A DNA stretch of 64,000 nt from Cladochytrium replicatum (lineage: Eukaryota; Chytridiomycota; Chytridiomycetes; Cladochytriales; Cladochytriaceae), in the NCBI GenBank assembly GCA_025526935.1, contig JAHLKD010000129.1, forward strand, positions 57,014 through 121,013, given 5' to 3'. Below the pieces are notes generated by a model. That model did not search any database. It was not told the origin of the DNA and worked only from the letters and a program-made list of their open reading frames with translations. Position numbers and translations under genes: made by a program. Every line of letters starts with the position of its first letter. Position 1 is the stretch's first letter. This document shows, in pieces, positions 9,681 to 20,905 of the stretch.

Positions 9681-11996
9681 TCAGGCACCAAAAGCTACTT
9701 GTGGTGCAGATGTGGTTGCTCGATCAGAAGCAAGCATGCGTTCGTGATATTCTTCCAATGCTTGTCGTACGAACGCAGCCCATCCTCTCGTCCCACGAGC
9801 GTAGTCGACGATTGCAAGAAGCTGCTTAGTGACACTCTGGATGGACCAGATCCCCACGCGCTTGAGCGTGCGACTTCGTTCTGCTTCGTCTTGCACCAGA
9901 GATGCGATAACGCGGCCGGACTCTTCGGAAAGAACGTCGACGAGACCGGCAGCATACACATCCCAAGCACCATCAAAGTTATTCTGTAAAACGTGTGAAT
10001 AAGGTGCTATTGTACCGGAAATCCAAAATTCTAGCTTACCAGATCCATCTGGGTGGTGAATGCGATGGGGATTGACGTGCGGTTGGCGTTCATGAACGCT
10101 ACGATGGGTCGAATCATTGCATTGCTCAAGTAGGATATGTGAGGGTTTACGAGAGGGACAGACGCTTTCAGATCGTTGAGCTTCACGTCCCACAACATTA
10201 GTATCGAAGGTTTCTCGGGTTCCTTGCGACTATCCTCGTAGGAGACAGTAGGGTCACCTGGTTTGGTCGCTTCGCCCTCGGCAAAAGTCGTTGGGCCAGG
10301 AACTACAACTGCAGTGCTCATGGAGGTAGTCACACCCACAGGATCACCTAACAGCTTTCCGCCAGCGTATCCCTTTATTTCTTCGAATTCCTCTCGGATA
10401 AGCTCAAGAAGATCCCCTCCGGGTGTGTGTGGTATGAAGAGATGCATGTCAATGTCCATGGTGCCGCGCGTGATCCAGCCAAATGGACCTTCCACGCCGG
10501 TATTGAAGTGGTCGATTGGCACGCCATTGATTTTCAAGTGACGCTGTGTCAACTAGCAATTTAGTTTCCTCGAAAAAAAATGTTACAAAGAGCATATCAC
10601 CATCTTCGCCCACCGTTTCGGAGCATCTGCCTTTGGCATAGATCCGATAAAGTCCGAGTGTGCTTTGTGCACGCTGAAGAGACAGTTGTCAAACATGCCA
10701 ACGATAGATTCGGCGGAGACAATGTCGAAAAGAAGCCACTGTTGTCTGAATTGCGGAAGTTCTGCGTTAAAGATGGAGATGGTATATGGTCGGAACTTGT
10801 TTGGCTGGTAGATTGTGAGGAGCATGTCCTGGATCACGAACCGATCCAGCTCAAAGTCACCACTCTGTGCTTCACGGCGGGAAGGTTTCCAATTCGGATC
10901 CCACTGGATGTGTCTTCGATCTGCAAGATATTGCTCAATTGTGACCCAGCTTTGTCCAGCACACTACTTACCAACGACGCCTCGGACACCTTTCATAGTA
11001 CACTCCTTTACAAGGCCACGACCCTCCAAAAATCGCCAAAGAGATAACGTAACATCCACACTTTGAATCGAGACGTCCCAGTTGGTCCAGTTGGTATCGA
11101 TATCATCGATCCAAGTGTCATCGTTTTCGCTCCGTCCTCCGCCGGCAGATTTTTTCAACTTGCCCACAGTCCGAAGCAATTCTTTGTAACTGTCGCCGGT
11201 ACACAAAAGATTCACGTTTTTAAGTTGAATGGTCCCTTCACGCCAATGTGGGACAATTGCGGATTCAAATGTGATCGTCCACCCTGTTTGTCCGCTGAGA
11301 TACTCGCTGATTTTCTTCGCGGTGAATTCTACATGAATTGTAAGCTGAGATAAGTTATTGGTTGTTTTCGTCACCTCGGAACTGTAAGCTATTCGCTAGC
11401 CAAAGCACCAGTGAAAAAAAGGTAGTTGTTCCAGCAAGAATGAATACTGTTTGTCCAACGAAAATCCACGAAAACATAGCGAGTATATCGTCAGACTTCC
11501 AAGGGCGAACCTGCCCAAGAAGGAATAGCTTTGTCCGAAGACGAAGCCGAGGCCAGAACCCCGTCACACTATCCAAGAGCTCCTGTCTGGTTGGAATCCT
11601 ACTTTTGCTGAAGCGAACTGAACTGGCGTGAAATTGTCGCGAAAATATCACTCTCGAATAAAGATTGCGATACCGCGACTGAGTTACTTCCTGAGAGGTT
11701 GTTGTTGTCCACAGACTCTTTGTGCGGAAAGAGTGCCTATTGCTGGTGAAGTTGCGTACGGTGGTCCATTGTGGGCCGGAAAGCTTTGCCAAAAGAAGGG
11801 ATGTGCTGCGAAAGAATTCTGCAAAACGAATTGGACCAATGTGCTGAAGATTTGGCAAATTCGCGGACCAGATTTTTTGAACGATGTTTGGAAGTCCTCT
11901 CTGCCTCACTGATGGGCGAATTAAAGCATTTGCTCTGACGGGAGACTGGGCATTCGGCCGCAAATTCTGCCGCAGGCGGCCAAGAAGGCGAAGCAT
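9681..11996 (-). CDS. MDM31: MDM31/MDM32-family mitochondrial inner-membrane protein
   Basis: In yeast, Mdm31 and Mdm32 are inner-membrane proteins needed for mitochondrial morphology and lipid homeostasis. Exons 11375-11996, 10972-11328, 10601-10920, 10040-10552, 9681-9983 encode 704 aa. The first ~150 residues are Arg/Ser-rich with almost no acids (presequence). A transmembrane helix follows near residues 170-205 (WIFVGQTVFILAGTTTFF...). Family blocks are clear: ANSLQF|REFTAKKISEYL across the 46-nt intron 11329-11374, FESAIVPHW, VDVTLSLWRFLEGRGLV, KGVRGVV, WDPNWKPSRRE, FELDRFVIQDM, PFGWITRGTMDI. The end, about 100 residues, matches the conserved C-terminal region. No breaks seen. An alternative acceptor leaving a 30-nt intron was rejected because it breaks the frame. 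Confidence 0.93.
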
Positions 11997-14141
11997 TTGA
12001 ATATTGGCGTCGCAGCCGATTCAAAGTGCAATAGCAACAAAACAACGACTTGAATTCGATTCGATCGAATTTGTTTGGATAAGTTGGTGGTGTATGTCAG
12101 TGGCTTGGGCAAAGTCAGTGATGTTTAAAGGATCAAACGCAGGTTTGATTGGATGATGTTGAGTGGGGGTGCACTAGAAAGAAGACATGTCGTAGTGTAT
12201 CGATGTCAGTTTTGTGCTGGATCGAACAGTTGAATGGAACAGTGTATTCGCCACTTACGAATACATTCGGAAATAATGGGTATAATAAACAAGCGACTTA
12301 GTAATACAATACAAATACTAACAACCATACCTGGCTTTCCATTGAAAATCAATGTTTCTTTATGGCAATAGTAAAACCTGTCCACACATTTCTGACAGCA
12401 ACGCGCCACCTCCAACCTTCACGTGCCCAATGTGAGTATGGCACTTCATTCCAAATTACATGTCAGGTCATGTCTGATGACGGATCAGTGAGCTCAGCAA
12501 TGTCTGAATTGATTCGGTGCTGAATTTCTCCTATCCAAGACTTTTGCCGCTGCAATCAATGCAGTATCACTGGCGTTGATCGTCACTGGTGCTCCTCTCC
12601 GGAGCGTTCCGGTGCTATTTGCTGAAGCAGCGCGTGTGTTTTAGTCACTTTCACCCAAATACAAGTGACGTTGTACAAAAAATTTGCAGGAGCGTCAGGG
12701 TCATTTCAATATCTTTTTGATACCCTTGATTATAACAAAAATAAGAAAGAATCGTCTGGCCCTGTAGGCCACCGTCAAGGTCCAAGCTCTACAGATTGTG
12801 TTGTTATCATGAAATGTTCTGAGATCATCCTACATATGGCGCAAAGATCAACCATGCGAAAGAAGTTGATGAGGAACGAAGACCAATGCTGAACCACACA
12901 AACAACAGAGAATCTCGCAGCAGATCCAGTGCTAAGGAATCAACGAACGTGGGTTCGACGGGGCTAGGGTTCTGACTTCCAAAAGCGGTACCAGTACTTT
13001 CATAATGCTCTATTTCGGAAGAACGAGAAGAAGAGAACCGCTTCCCACTCAAGGATTTGTTGCTGGCTATTTCCTGCTCCTTTCAAGGCCCAGCACTGCA
13101 TCACAATCGAAGTCGGAATGCAAGATCGTTCACGCACTATCAAGAATTTTTGTGAATCGAACCACCTGCATATCAATCTTCGAATATTCGAAAAGCCATC
13201 TTTGGGGAGCCTGAGGTCATCACCCACGATACTAACGATGAATGACTTTCACTGCCTCCAGCGCCGGATCTGGAAATTATCGTAGACCTACCCAAGATCA
13301 CACTGACCTCGCCAAGTCCAGTCGGTACGCCGCGAATCAGTCTCAGCTTGGACGTTCCAGAATTCGATATTCTGGACTCAGAGGAATTTGCCTTTTACTT
13401 TGACCCTCCCAATCATTCACACCCGTATTATTTCATTCGCCACCATTATTATTTCGGACAAGTTTGCGACCCCAGCTAAGCAGAGGCGGAGATCAAGAGA
13501 TGAAGTGCTCACGACTCGATTTTTCCGGGGACTTGACAGACAGTGGGGTCTTTAGGGAAGGGACTCCATGGGAAATGTGGTCATGGGAAACGTGGTCATG
13601 TACATGTACTTTGACTCACGTTCTATCCGAAAACATTGCATAGTTTTTCTTGTTCTCAAGATCCTTCTATCCATTTTCATCATACACTTGAAATAATTGT
13701 ACTTATTATCTCATTCATTTTATCCCTTTGATTTAACTCAAACAATGTGTTTGTCTTCGCATTTTCCAGGACTAGTTTCTTGAATAACAAGAATTACGCA
13801 CACTAGCTGAAGTTACCATAGCATGGGCATATCAACGGTTAACAGCACCACAAAAAAGCACGCAAAACAACTCGAGATCGAGAAGGGGCACAAAAGCCAT
13901 TCTTGTGGTAGGCAGGATCATTGACATCAAGATATTTCGCAAGAAGTGAAATGTTCACAAATATGGGGGACAAAATAAGAACAAAAGATCAACTCTCTTA
14001 CAAGGGTCTGCCAGTCAAAATTTTTAATTGATTTGTCAAATTTATTTGCGCCTATTTGTGCAAGCCAAACCTAGGGGGCTTCCTTGATTCGCTCAAATAC
14101 GATTTGAGTAAATAGAGGCACCAATTTGTCAAATTTGGAGT
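11997..14141. other. 2.1-kb stretch without a convincing gene
   Basis: Short frames only. Around 13258-13483 two frames happen to be open for 50-75 codons, and one could be a stray 3' exon, but no start, partner exon or motif supports it. At 13567-13600 there is a small imperfect repeat (ATGGGAAA(T/C)GTGGTC twice). The 13.6-14.1 kb part is AT-rich and featureless. Confidence 0.5.
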
Positions 14142-14154
14142 ATTGTCATATTTC

Positions 14155-14271
14155 CCCTACTTCCCTGATCCAACATTAATACTCTTTCTTACACCCTACT
14201 TCTCTGATCCAACATTAATACTCTTTCTTACACCCTACTTCTCTGATCCAACATTAATACTCTTTCTTACA
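14155..14271. repeat. Three tandem 39-bp repeats
   Basis: Three adjacent copies of a 39-bp unit starting CCCTACTTC and ending TTTCTTACA (14155-14193, 14194-14232, 14233-14271). They are nearly identical: copy one has CCC where the others have TCT. 39 is a multiple of three, so a 68-codon frame runs through it; I take that as a by-product. Confidence 0.85.
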
Positions 14272-14469
14272 CTCTGCATTCCCCAACCTACAGTTGGCTC
14301 CGGAGTTGGAACTTGGACTTGCATTGATTGTCCCTGCAATTTGAGGTAGACATCAAGCAAACAGCAAAAAGGAAACATACTCTAAAATAGTAGTATGGCT
14401 TGTTACTAAACTACTCGTAAATATTACTGTGATTACTAACAGAGACATGCCAAGTGACAAAGTTTTTAG

Positions 14470-14955
14470 GCAAATAGATTTTTTTATTGTTTATTGTGCA
14501 CATTACAATGCATAAGAGTAAACAACACCCAAAGTGCCTTACAAGATAGTCATGGACCAGCACATAGGGAAGCATGCGCGACATAAGGAGATGTTGGTGC
14601 AGGGAAGCAACAAAGGGTGACATAGTTTCAAATCGTGGACAGGGGCAAACAAATGCCTTGTTTTTAACGTCATAATATGGATCTATTTTCCAACCAATAC
14701 ATATCACCCGCTGGTACAAAATCCAAATACTAGTGTAAAAAATACACGCAAATTGGCAGAACATGGGGAGCAGTGCAAGCCGTAGGAAAAGTAAAACGTT
14801 TCATAACACTAAGGCATATCCAAATCAACAAAAGCAGACAAGATAGAATCAGGAGCAGGAGACAAAACTAGGTCATAACACCAAATACGGGTAAGTGCAC
14901 AAAGAACAAAAACCCACTGCAAAAGAGCAGGCAAAGGATAGAAAGATTTTTCTTG
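14470..14955 (-). mobile_element. Two 5'-truncated LINE 3' ends, first one chimeric
   Basis: The left piece (about 14470-14665) has the 3' tail of the LINE B type (shared block CACCCAAAGTGCCTTACAA and a T-run at its left edge). It runs directly into a segment matching the ORF2 of LINE C near 21278-21340 (AGCAACAAAGGGTG). The right piece (about 14670-14955) matches the last ~290 bp of LINE C/D (shared CCAACCAATACATATCACCC). Both lie in the same minus orientation as the large elements that follow. They are dead fragments left by incomplete reverse transcription; the first suggests template switching between families. Confidence 0.75.
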
Positions 14956-15790
14956 GATTTCATAATCTGTATTAACTCAATTAAAATCAATACATATCAC
15001 CCGCTTGTGCACAATCCAAAATACTTTATTGGTAAAAACATGTACAATGGTAGCACATGGGGAGCTGTGTGTGCCGGGGAAGGTGTGATGGGTACTAATG
15101 CGGAGAAGGCCATGCTTATTTGACCTAAGCGGAAGGGTATAAGCAGAGATACTGCAAAGCAGAGAGAAGATATTATTGTGGAATAGGTGGGCAGCTCAGG
15201 TCTGGCAAGCCACCTCATTAAAGGTTGAAATGCCAGGTTGATCGCCAGGACACACGGAAGGAGAATCCAGAAGTGGGATTGTAGGTGGAGCAGACAAGCC
15301 AATATCAGGGTTGGCATGAAGATTCGGCGAAGAAATGAGCTCATCAGTGATGACATCATCTGGGTCCATAGATAAGCCATCGGGGACACTGCCAGGGTCC
15401 GTGCCTGAAAGTGGCTCAGGGAAGCAGCTGGGGGCCACCCAAGGCAGAGCAGTGGTGGCTGGTGGAGAAGCATCTGGAGAAGCTGCTGAAGGAGGCAAGG
15501 TAGCTAGAGTACTCAAGAAGATGCTGGCATAGCGCAGGTAGGGCAAAGCAGAGGGTTGCTCAGGTGGCAGGGAGCTCAAAAGTGCATTGGTCAAAGGGTG
15601 ATCTGCTGAGTAACCCCATCTGGTGCAGAGAGAGGTGAAGAGAGTGGCAGGAGAGAGAGGGACTGTAGAGAGGTGCCCAGGAGAGAGAGGAACAGAGGTA
15701 AATAGAATGGCTGCTGGAGGGCAGGGTTCTGGCGTTGAGGTTCAACAAGAGAGCTGAGGCAGATCAACATGGTGAACGGCAAAGGTTGTC
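14956..15790 (-). mobile_element. Short non-autonomous unit carrying a LINE-like 3' tail
   Basis: Its left (3') end repeats the LINE tail core (on the minus strand, GCTCCCCATGTGCT and CGGGTGATATGTATTG), preceded by an AATAAA-like signal. The body differs from LINEs B, C and D. It contains a 132-codon minus-strand frame (15196-15594) rich in Pro, Ser and Ala that I do not recognise; it could be a remnant of a LINE ORF1. The right (5') part, 15640-15720, is GA-rich like the 5' ends of the long elements, and it abuts the T-run of LINE B. Interpreted as a non-autonomous or internally rearranged relative; boundaries are approximate. Confidence 0.5.
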
Positions 15791-16010
15791 TCTTTTTTAA
15801 TAATATTATATATTTATTTTGCACATTACAATGCGAACAATAAACGACACCCAAAGTGCCTTACAATATCCAGCACATACGGAAGCGTGCGCGGCATAAG
15901 GAAAGCAACAAATGAAAACAGAGGGTAAACTCAAACCTGTGGCTAACCATCAGATGCTGCTAAGGTGCCAAAAAAACAGGTGAGTAATAAATAATGAAAA
16001 AAAGAAAACG

Positions 16011-19000
16011 TTAAAGATCCACAAATGCAGGGCCAAAGTGGGAGTCTGAAGGAGAAACTTCTAATGGCAGACCCATACAGTGAAGCCAAATCTTATGGAG
16101 ACAACGAAAAACTGGATACCACGGTGCAAGATTCGCTGGGTTGACAATGCGAAGTGGACGAAGGCTATCAATTGCAACGTCAAGCGGAAGTTGTAAAACA
16201 GGAACAGGAACAGGAGGCAACAATAGGTCAAGACGCAAACATTCTGAAACATGAGATCTAGAGAGAGTTGCAGTGCGGCAGCGACAACACTGCTTGCGGG
16301 GGTGATAAAACAAACGTCCAAGGCGATACTGCAGAAGCCTCAAGATTGACGAAATAGGGAAGCATGGAGGAGCAATTGCTAGCGCATGAGGGTGTGCAGA
16401 TGCAAGGGGAGCAAAGCTAGCAGCTATAGAACCATAGGCAGATGAGGCTACTTGGTGAAAAAGATTTGCGATAACATCAGAAGGTTTGAGAACTACAACA
16501 TTTGCAGCCGGGAAGAGGAAGTGATTGTTGAAAGGGACAGGAGAACAACGAAAGTGCTTTCCCTGGTGAAGAAAGAATGACAACATAGAGTGAACCATAT
16601 CAGGGGCATTATCATCCAGCCAACATTGAAACATCTGAAACTGCAGATATTGAAGCCGAAACTGAAAGTCAGGAAACTTAAAAAACAGCAAAACCCCAGC
16701 AATTGAAGTGGAAAATGAAAGGCGAAGAAATCGACACAAACATTGGTGAATAAAAGTCCGAACTGGTTTGCAAACAGCAACAGAGGGAAGAATAAAATAT
16801 AAACCAAATTCAAGCGTAGGTCGAATAAAAGACAAAAACAAATGACGAACCACAACCAGAGAATGAGAACTAAACATCCTTGAAGAAGAAAGCAAAGCAA
16901 AAGAAGCTGCGCGCGCTTTGGCAAGTCGATGGGAAATAGTCAGTGAAACATCAAATCCAGTATCTCCAAAAAAGCAACCCAGATAACGAAATGAAGGCTT
17001 GACAGGCAGACTTTGACCATGAAGAAGCAAAGGCGAATGAGCAGGAATAGGAATTTTTGTGAGAATCACAGACTTCAAAGGAGCAAAAGAAAACCACGAG
17101 CTTGGGCAAACTGGTCACAAACAGAGAGAAGAACCTGCATAGCATCCAAAGTAAGTGCAAACAAGGCCAAATCATCTGCAAATAAAAAAGAATTATATCG
17201 TGGTTTGGCAGGATGAAAGAGTGTTATAGGTGGGGCAAATGGTCGGAGGAGCCCTGGTAGAGGATCAAGAAAAGTGATATAGAGAAGTGGACTGAGAACA
17301 GAACCTTGAAACAAACCTCTAAACAATTCAAAAGCATCTGAAAAACAATTTGCAACAACCACTCTGGAAGAACAAAATCAAACAGAGACTTCAAAACAAA
17401 AACAAATGGCAACGGTACTCCCCTAGAAAGAAGCTCAGCCCAAAGAATTGCACGATTTGTGGTGTCATAAGCTGCTTGAATATCTAAAAAACCAGCAACC
17501 CAAGGAACCTTGGCATTAGACGCACGGGAGATACATGCCTGAAGACCAAAAACACATTCTATTCCCGAGCGGTGTGACTGAAATCCCGCTTGGGCAGCAT
17601 CAAGTGGGCGTTGAGACGTGATAGCAGAATAAAGATGTGGCAACAAAGCTCGCTCAAAAATTTTTCGGGCAACACACGAAAGAGTAATGGGGCGATAATT
17701 AGTAATATCACCAAGCGTACCACGTTGCTTCCAAACTGGGTGCAAAAGCCCAAGATTCCATGAAGTGGGTGTAAGACTACTGCGAAAAATGGACTGAGAA
17801 AGTTGCAAGAACAATGGAGCAAGAATAGCTGAAATTGGGCGATAAAGTTCTGCAGGCAGACGATCATGACCCGGGGCAGACTCCAAAGGGCAGTCCCTAA
17901 TAGCTAGAACAAAAGCTTCAACATCCAATGGCAGCTGAAAATCACACAGAACAATTGAAGGTGAAACTGGGTCAGCAGCTTGAGCATTGTAGACACTAGC
18001 AAAATGATCAGAATATTTGGCTAAAGACTGAGGATCAAAATCTAAACCATTAGCTGAAGTACGAAAGTTAGCACAGCGCCGAGCATGAGACACATGTTTC
18101 AGAAGAGAAGGCACTGATGAAGAACTAGGGTCATCAAAAAAATTTGCTTTTGTCTTACGCCTGTGTGATCTCAGAGCTGATTTGAATGCTTTGTGACTAT
18201 CACGTTGGCGAGTTCTTAGAAAAGGAAGAAGAGGGTCAGAAGAATTGTGGTGAAAGAGGGAATAATAGTCACAGAATGCTGAACGAGCCTTACTACGCAA
18301 CAAAGCAATCTCAGGGGCAAAGGAGTGGTCGCTGGTGCTCTACGACGAGGTGTTGGTGGTCCCAATGTCAGAACTGCTGTTGCCTCAACAAAATCAACTA
18401 TAATTTGAAATGCGGAATCAATTGCTCCCTGGGCCACTGCACGAGAAAGAGAAGTCCCCACAGGGACCTGAAGTGGTTCCAATGCTGCTGTTAGCGCCTC
18501 TGATGTTGGAGGAAGCAGAATCTTAGCAGTTTCTCTGTGTGACTTACGAATAACTTCATCCTTTAACAATCGGAGATTCCAAGAAGGTAGAGGAGGAGGC
18601 ACAGTGGCCTGAGGATCTGGGCCAGCTAAAGAAAATGAACAGGTCACTGCAAAATGGTCTGAAGGATGGGGAGCCATAGACTGGGGTTGATCATGCACTA
18701 AATAAGAGGAAGCTGTCACATAAGTAGGAGCAAAAAACAAATCAATAATTGAACTCCCTAAGTGGGAACGAAAAGTTGGGCGACAACCAATGAAAGTGAG
18801 TGGGCTGTAAAAAAAGGAAGAAGTGCTCTGGCACGGGCATTAGTAACATGATCACCAGTGCTCTGAGTTCTAAAATTGAAGTCACCTATCAAACTACTGG
18901 TGTATCCGAATTCGAAACAAATTGAGGAAAATCAGATAATGCACCCAAACAGTCTTCCGCAGTCCAACGTGGTTAAAATAAAATCCACCAATCACGACCT

Positions 19001-19295
19001 GACGAAACCTAAACCTCAAACCAAACCCAGAAGGAACTGATACAATCAACCTAAATTGATAAGTACTGCAACGATGTGGGTTAATAAGAAGAGCAACACC
19101 AGATGCCAAAGGAGCGTCTGGTGGAGGACGAGAATCAAACAACAAATACTCAGAAGAAACACTGTCTAAAGTTAACTGATGAGTTTCTGTTAAAACTAAA
19201 AAATCAAGCTGATGAGTAACAAGCCAAGCAAGTAAATCTGAAAAATCCAGAGGCAAACCTCTACAGTTGAAGGTTCCAGAACGAAAAGTCCACAT
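16011..19295 (-). pseudogene. LINE B ORF2 (APE endonuclease - reverse transcriptase), frameshifted
   Basis: Endonuclease start at ATG 19295 with GTFNCRG and LTETH motifs. Reverse transcriptase blocks follow at 17224-18303 (GTLGDITNYRPITLSC, GFQSHRSGIECVF, DIQAAYDT) and in a shifted frame at 17075-17362 (FQGSVLSPLLY, then FADDLALF). A third frame (16011-17078) holds the thumb region and a C-terminal CCRC-x8-H-x3-C finger. At least four frame changes are needed to read it, so it cannot make a full protein. The start codon overlaps the ORF1 stop (TAATG). Confidence 0.88.
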
Positions 19296-20688
19296 TAATT
19301 GCGAGATGTAGATTCAGAACGCGAAGAACGGGCTAAAGAAACAGTAGCTTCAAAGTCTGCAGCAGGAAGATTAGAACGAAGATAATGAAAAACTGCAGGA
19401 TCATGAGTAATTCGCAAGAGGTGAGCAAATCTTTTGTGAACAGCCTTTGCTACAGCAACTTGACGTTGCTCAAGTGATTGAACAGACCCAGAACGAAGCT
19501 CCCCAGGGTCAAAAAGATCAACGGGCACCTCATCACCTGGAAAAATGTCCTTGCGGAGCTTGTCAGCACAGTCAGAAGTACAAATAAACTCAGCAGTGTT
19601 ACGCCCAATAAAACTAATATGGCGAATGTCACGCGAAAATTGAGGGTTTCTAGAAATTCGATTAATCAGTGTGGAGCTGATTAAGTGGCTGACGACTAAT
19701 TTCCTTAAACCTCACAGTAGCAAAACCAGCAGCACGATCACAAACAGGCTGAGGAGGATTGATCAAAATTGGTGACTCAGCCGGGTAATCAATCACCAAT
19801 CTGGGTGGCCGTAGTGATCTGCGAGATAGGGGGTCCACTCCAGCAACCACTGAGCGATAAAGGGCGGGTTTAGCATCTGCTTCGGCAGCTTCAATACGAA
19901 CAATAGCATTTGATGCACGAGAGGCAAATTTTGCAGTGCTGAAAAGCCCAGGATTGCGAGTAGCAGGGGCAGGTGGCGGTCAGCTAGCACTCGCAACTTG
20001 AGCATAGGAAGGCACGGCAGAGACAGCAGCAGGAGGGCAGCTGAAAGTTTCAACCAACGGAACTACAGCAATAGTCAATGCAGCAAAGAAGGCAGCCTCA
20101 GTCTCTGGTTCCAATACTGGGAGAAATTGCGTTGCACGAGTGAAAGCAGACATCACTAATGGATGAGATCCAGAAGTTTGAGCAGGGGCCAGCATATGCA
20201 GAGCATCCAAGAATCGGTCACGAGGAGTGGGCAAGGGAGAGGTACCATGATCAGCTGCAGAGGCATTCTTCTCGACCCTGGCACAAGAGGCAGGTCGGCG
20301 AGTCGGGGGTGATTTTGATGCTTGACGTTTCCCTTGGGATCAGCATCAGCAATGGTAAGTGACATTTCGACTGTGTCATTCATGTGAACATCAACGACAC
20401 TTGCAGGGGATCTTCCTCTAATTCGAGCCGGTTCTGAAGTGGATGATGCTTGGTCACGTGATCGGCGGTCACGTGATTCGCAAGGAGAATTCACTTCATC
20501 TGCCCACAGAAAATTTTCTCCATCAAAGTTGCTGGGCTGAGAGTCAGGAATGTTTTCCTGATGGGCGCGAGGGTGGGACACAGAGGGAGCACGGGAGCGA
20601 GCACGGCCAGAAGCGATGAAAATTTTTGAGGGGGTGCGGCATGCGGCGCGTCAGGAGGCTGCGCAGGCGGAGCGCTGGGAGGCAGCAT
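19295..20688 (-). pseudogene. LINE B ORF1, frameshifted
   Basis: Remains of the first reading frame between the CT tract and ORF2. The start region ([20 protein letters not shown] from 20688) and the end (VHKRFAHLL ... FHYLRSNLP) clearly correspond to LINE D ORF1. The middle is split over frames at 19662-19850, 19793-20053, 19980-20234 and 20156-20581. It presumably encoded an RNA-binding particle protein, by analogy with other LINE ORF1 products; no zinc knuckle or RRM is visible. Confidence 0.75.
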
Positions 20689-20905
20689 TGATTTTTGTGA
20701 GAGAGAGAGAGAGAGATAGATAGATAGAGAGAGAGAGGGAGCCTTTTTTTTTTTTTTTTTTTGAACTTCATAATATGTATTTATTGTCCAACCAATACAT
20801 ATCACCCGCTGGTGCAAAATCCAAATACAAGTGTAAAAATACACGTAAATTGGCAGCACATGGGGAGCCGTGCAAGCCGTAGGAAAAGTAAAATGTTTCA
20901 AAACA

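Larger units (their letters stand above)
15791..20741 (-). mobile_element. LINE B: decayed APE-type non-LTR retrotransposon
   Basis: About 4.95 kb in minus orientation. Plus-strand order: T-run and 3' UTR (15791-16010), ORF2 remains (16011-19295), ORF1 remains (19295-20688), then a GA-rich tract (20697-20738; CT on the coding strand). It abuts the poly(T) of LINE C at 20742. The structure matches LINEs C and D, but the proteins are clearly diverged, so this is a separate family or an old copy. Multiple frameshifts make it inactive. Confidence 0.88.

Noticed and set aside
12660-12900. Small frame with the look of a transposase remnant
   Set aside because: No catalytic motif, inverted repeats or target duplication could be found.
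13258-13483. Possible 3' exon (open frame with LTSPSPVGTPRISLSLDVPE)
   Set aside because: Two frames are open over the same stretch, no upstream exon joins it in phase, and no motif is recognisable.
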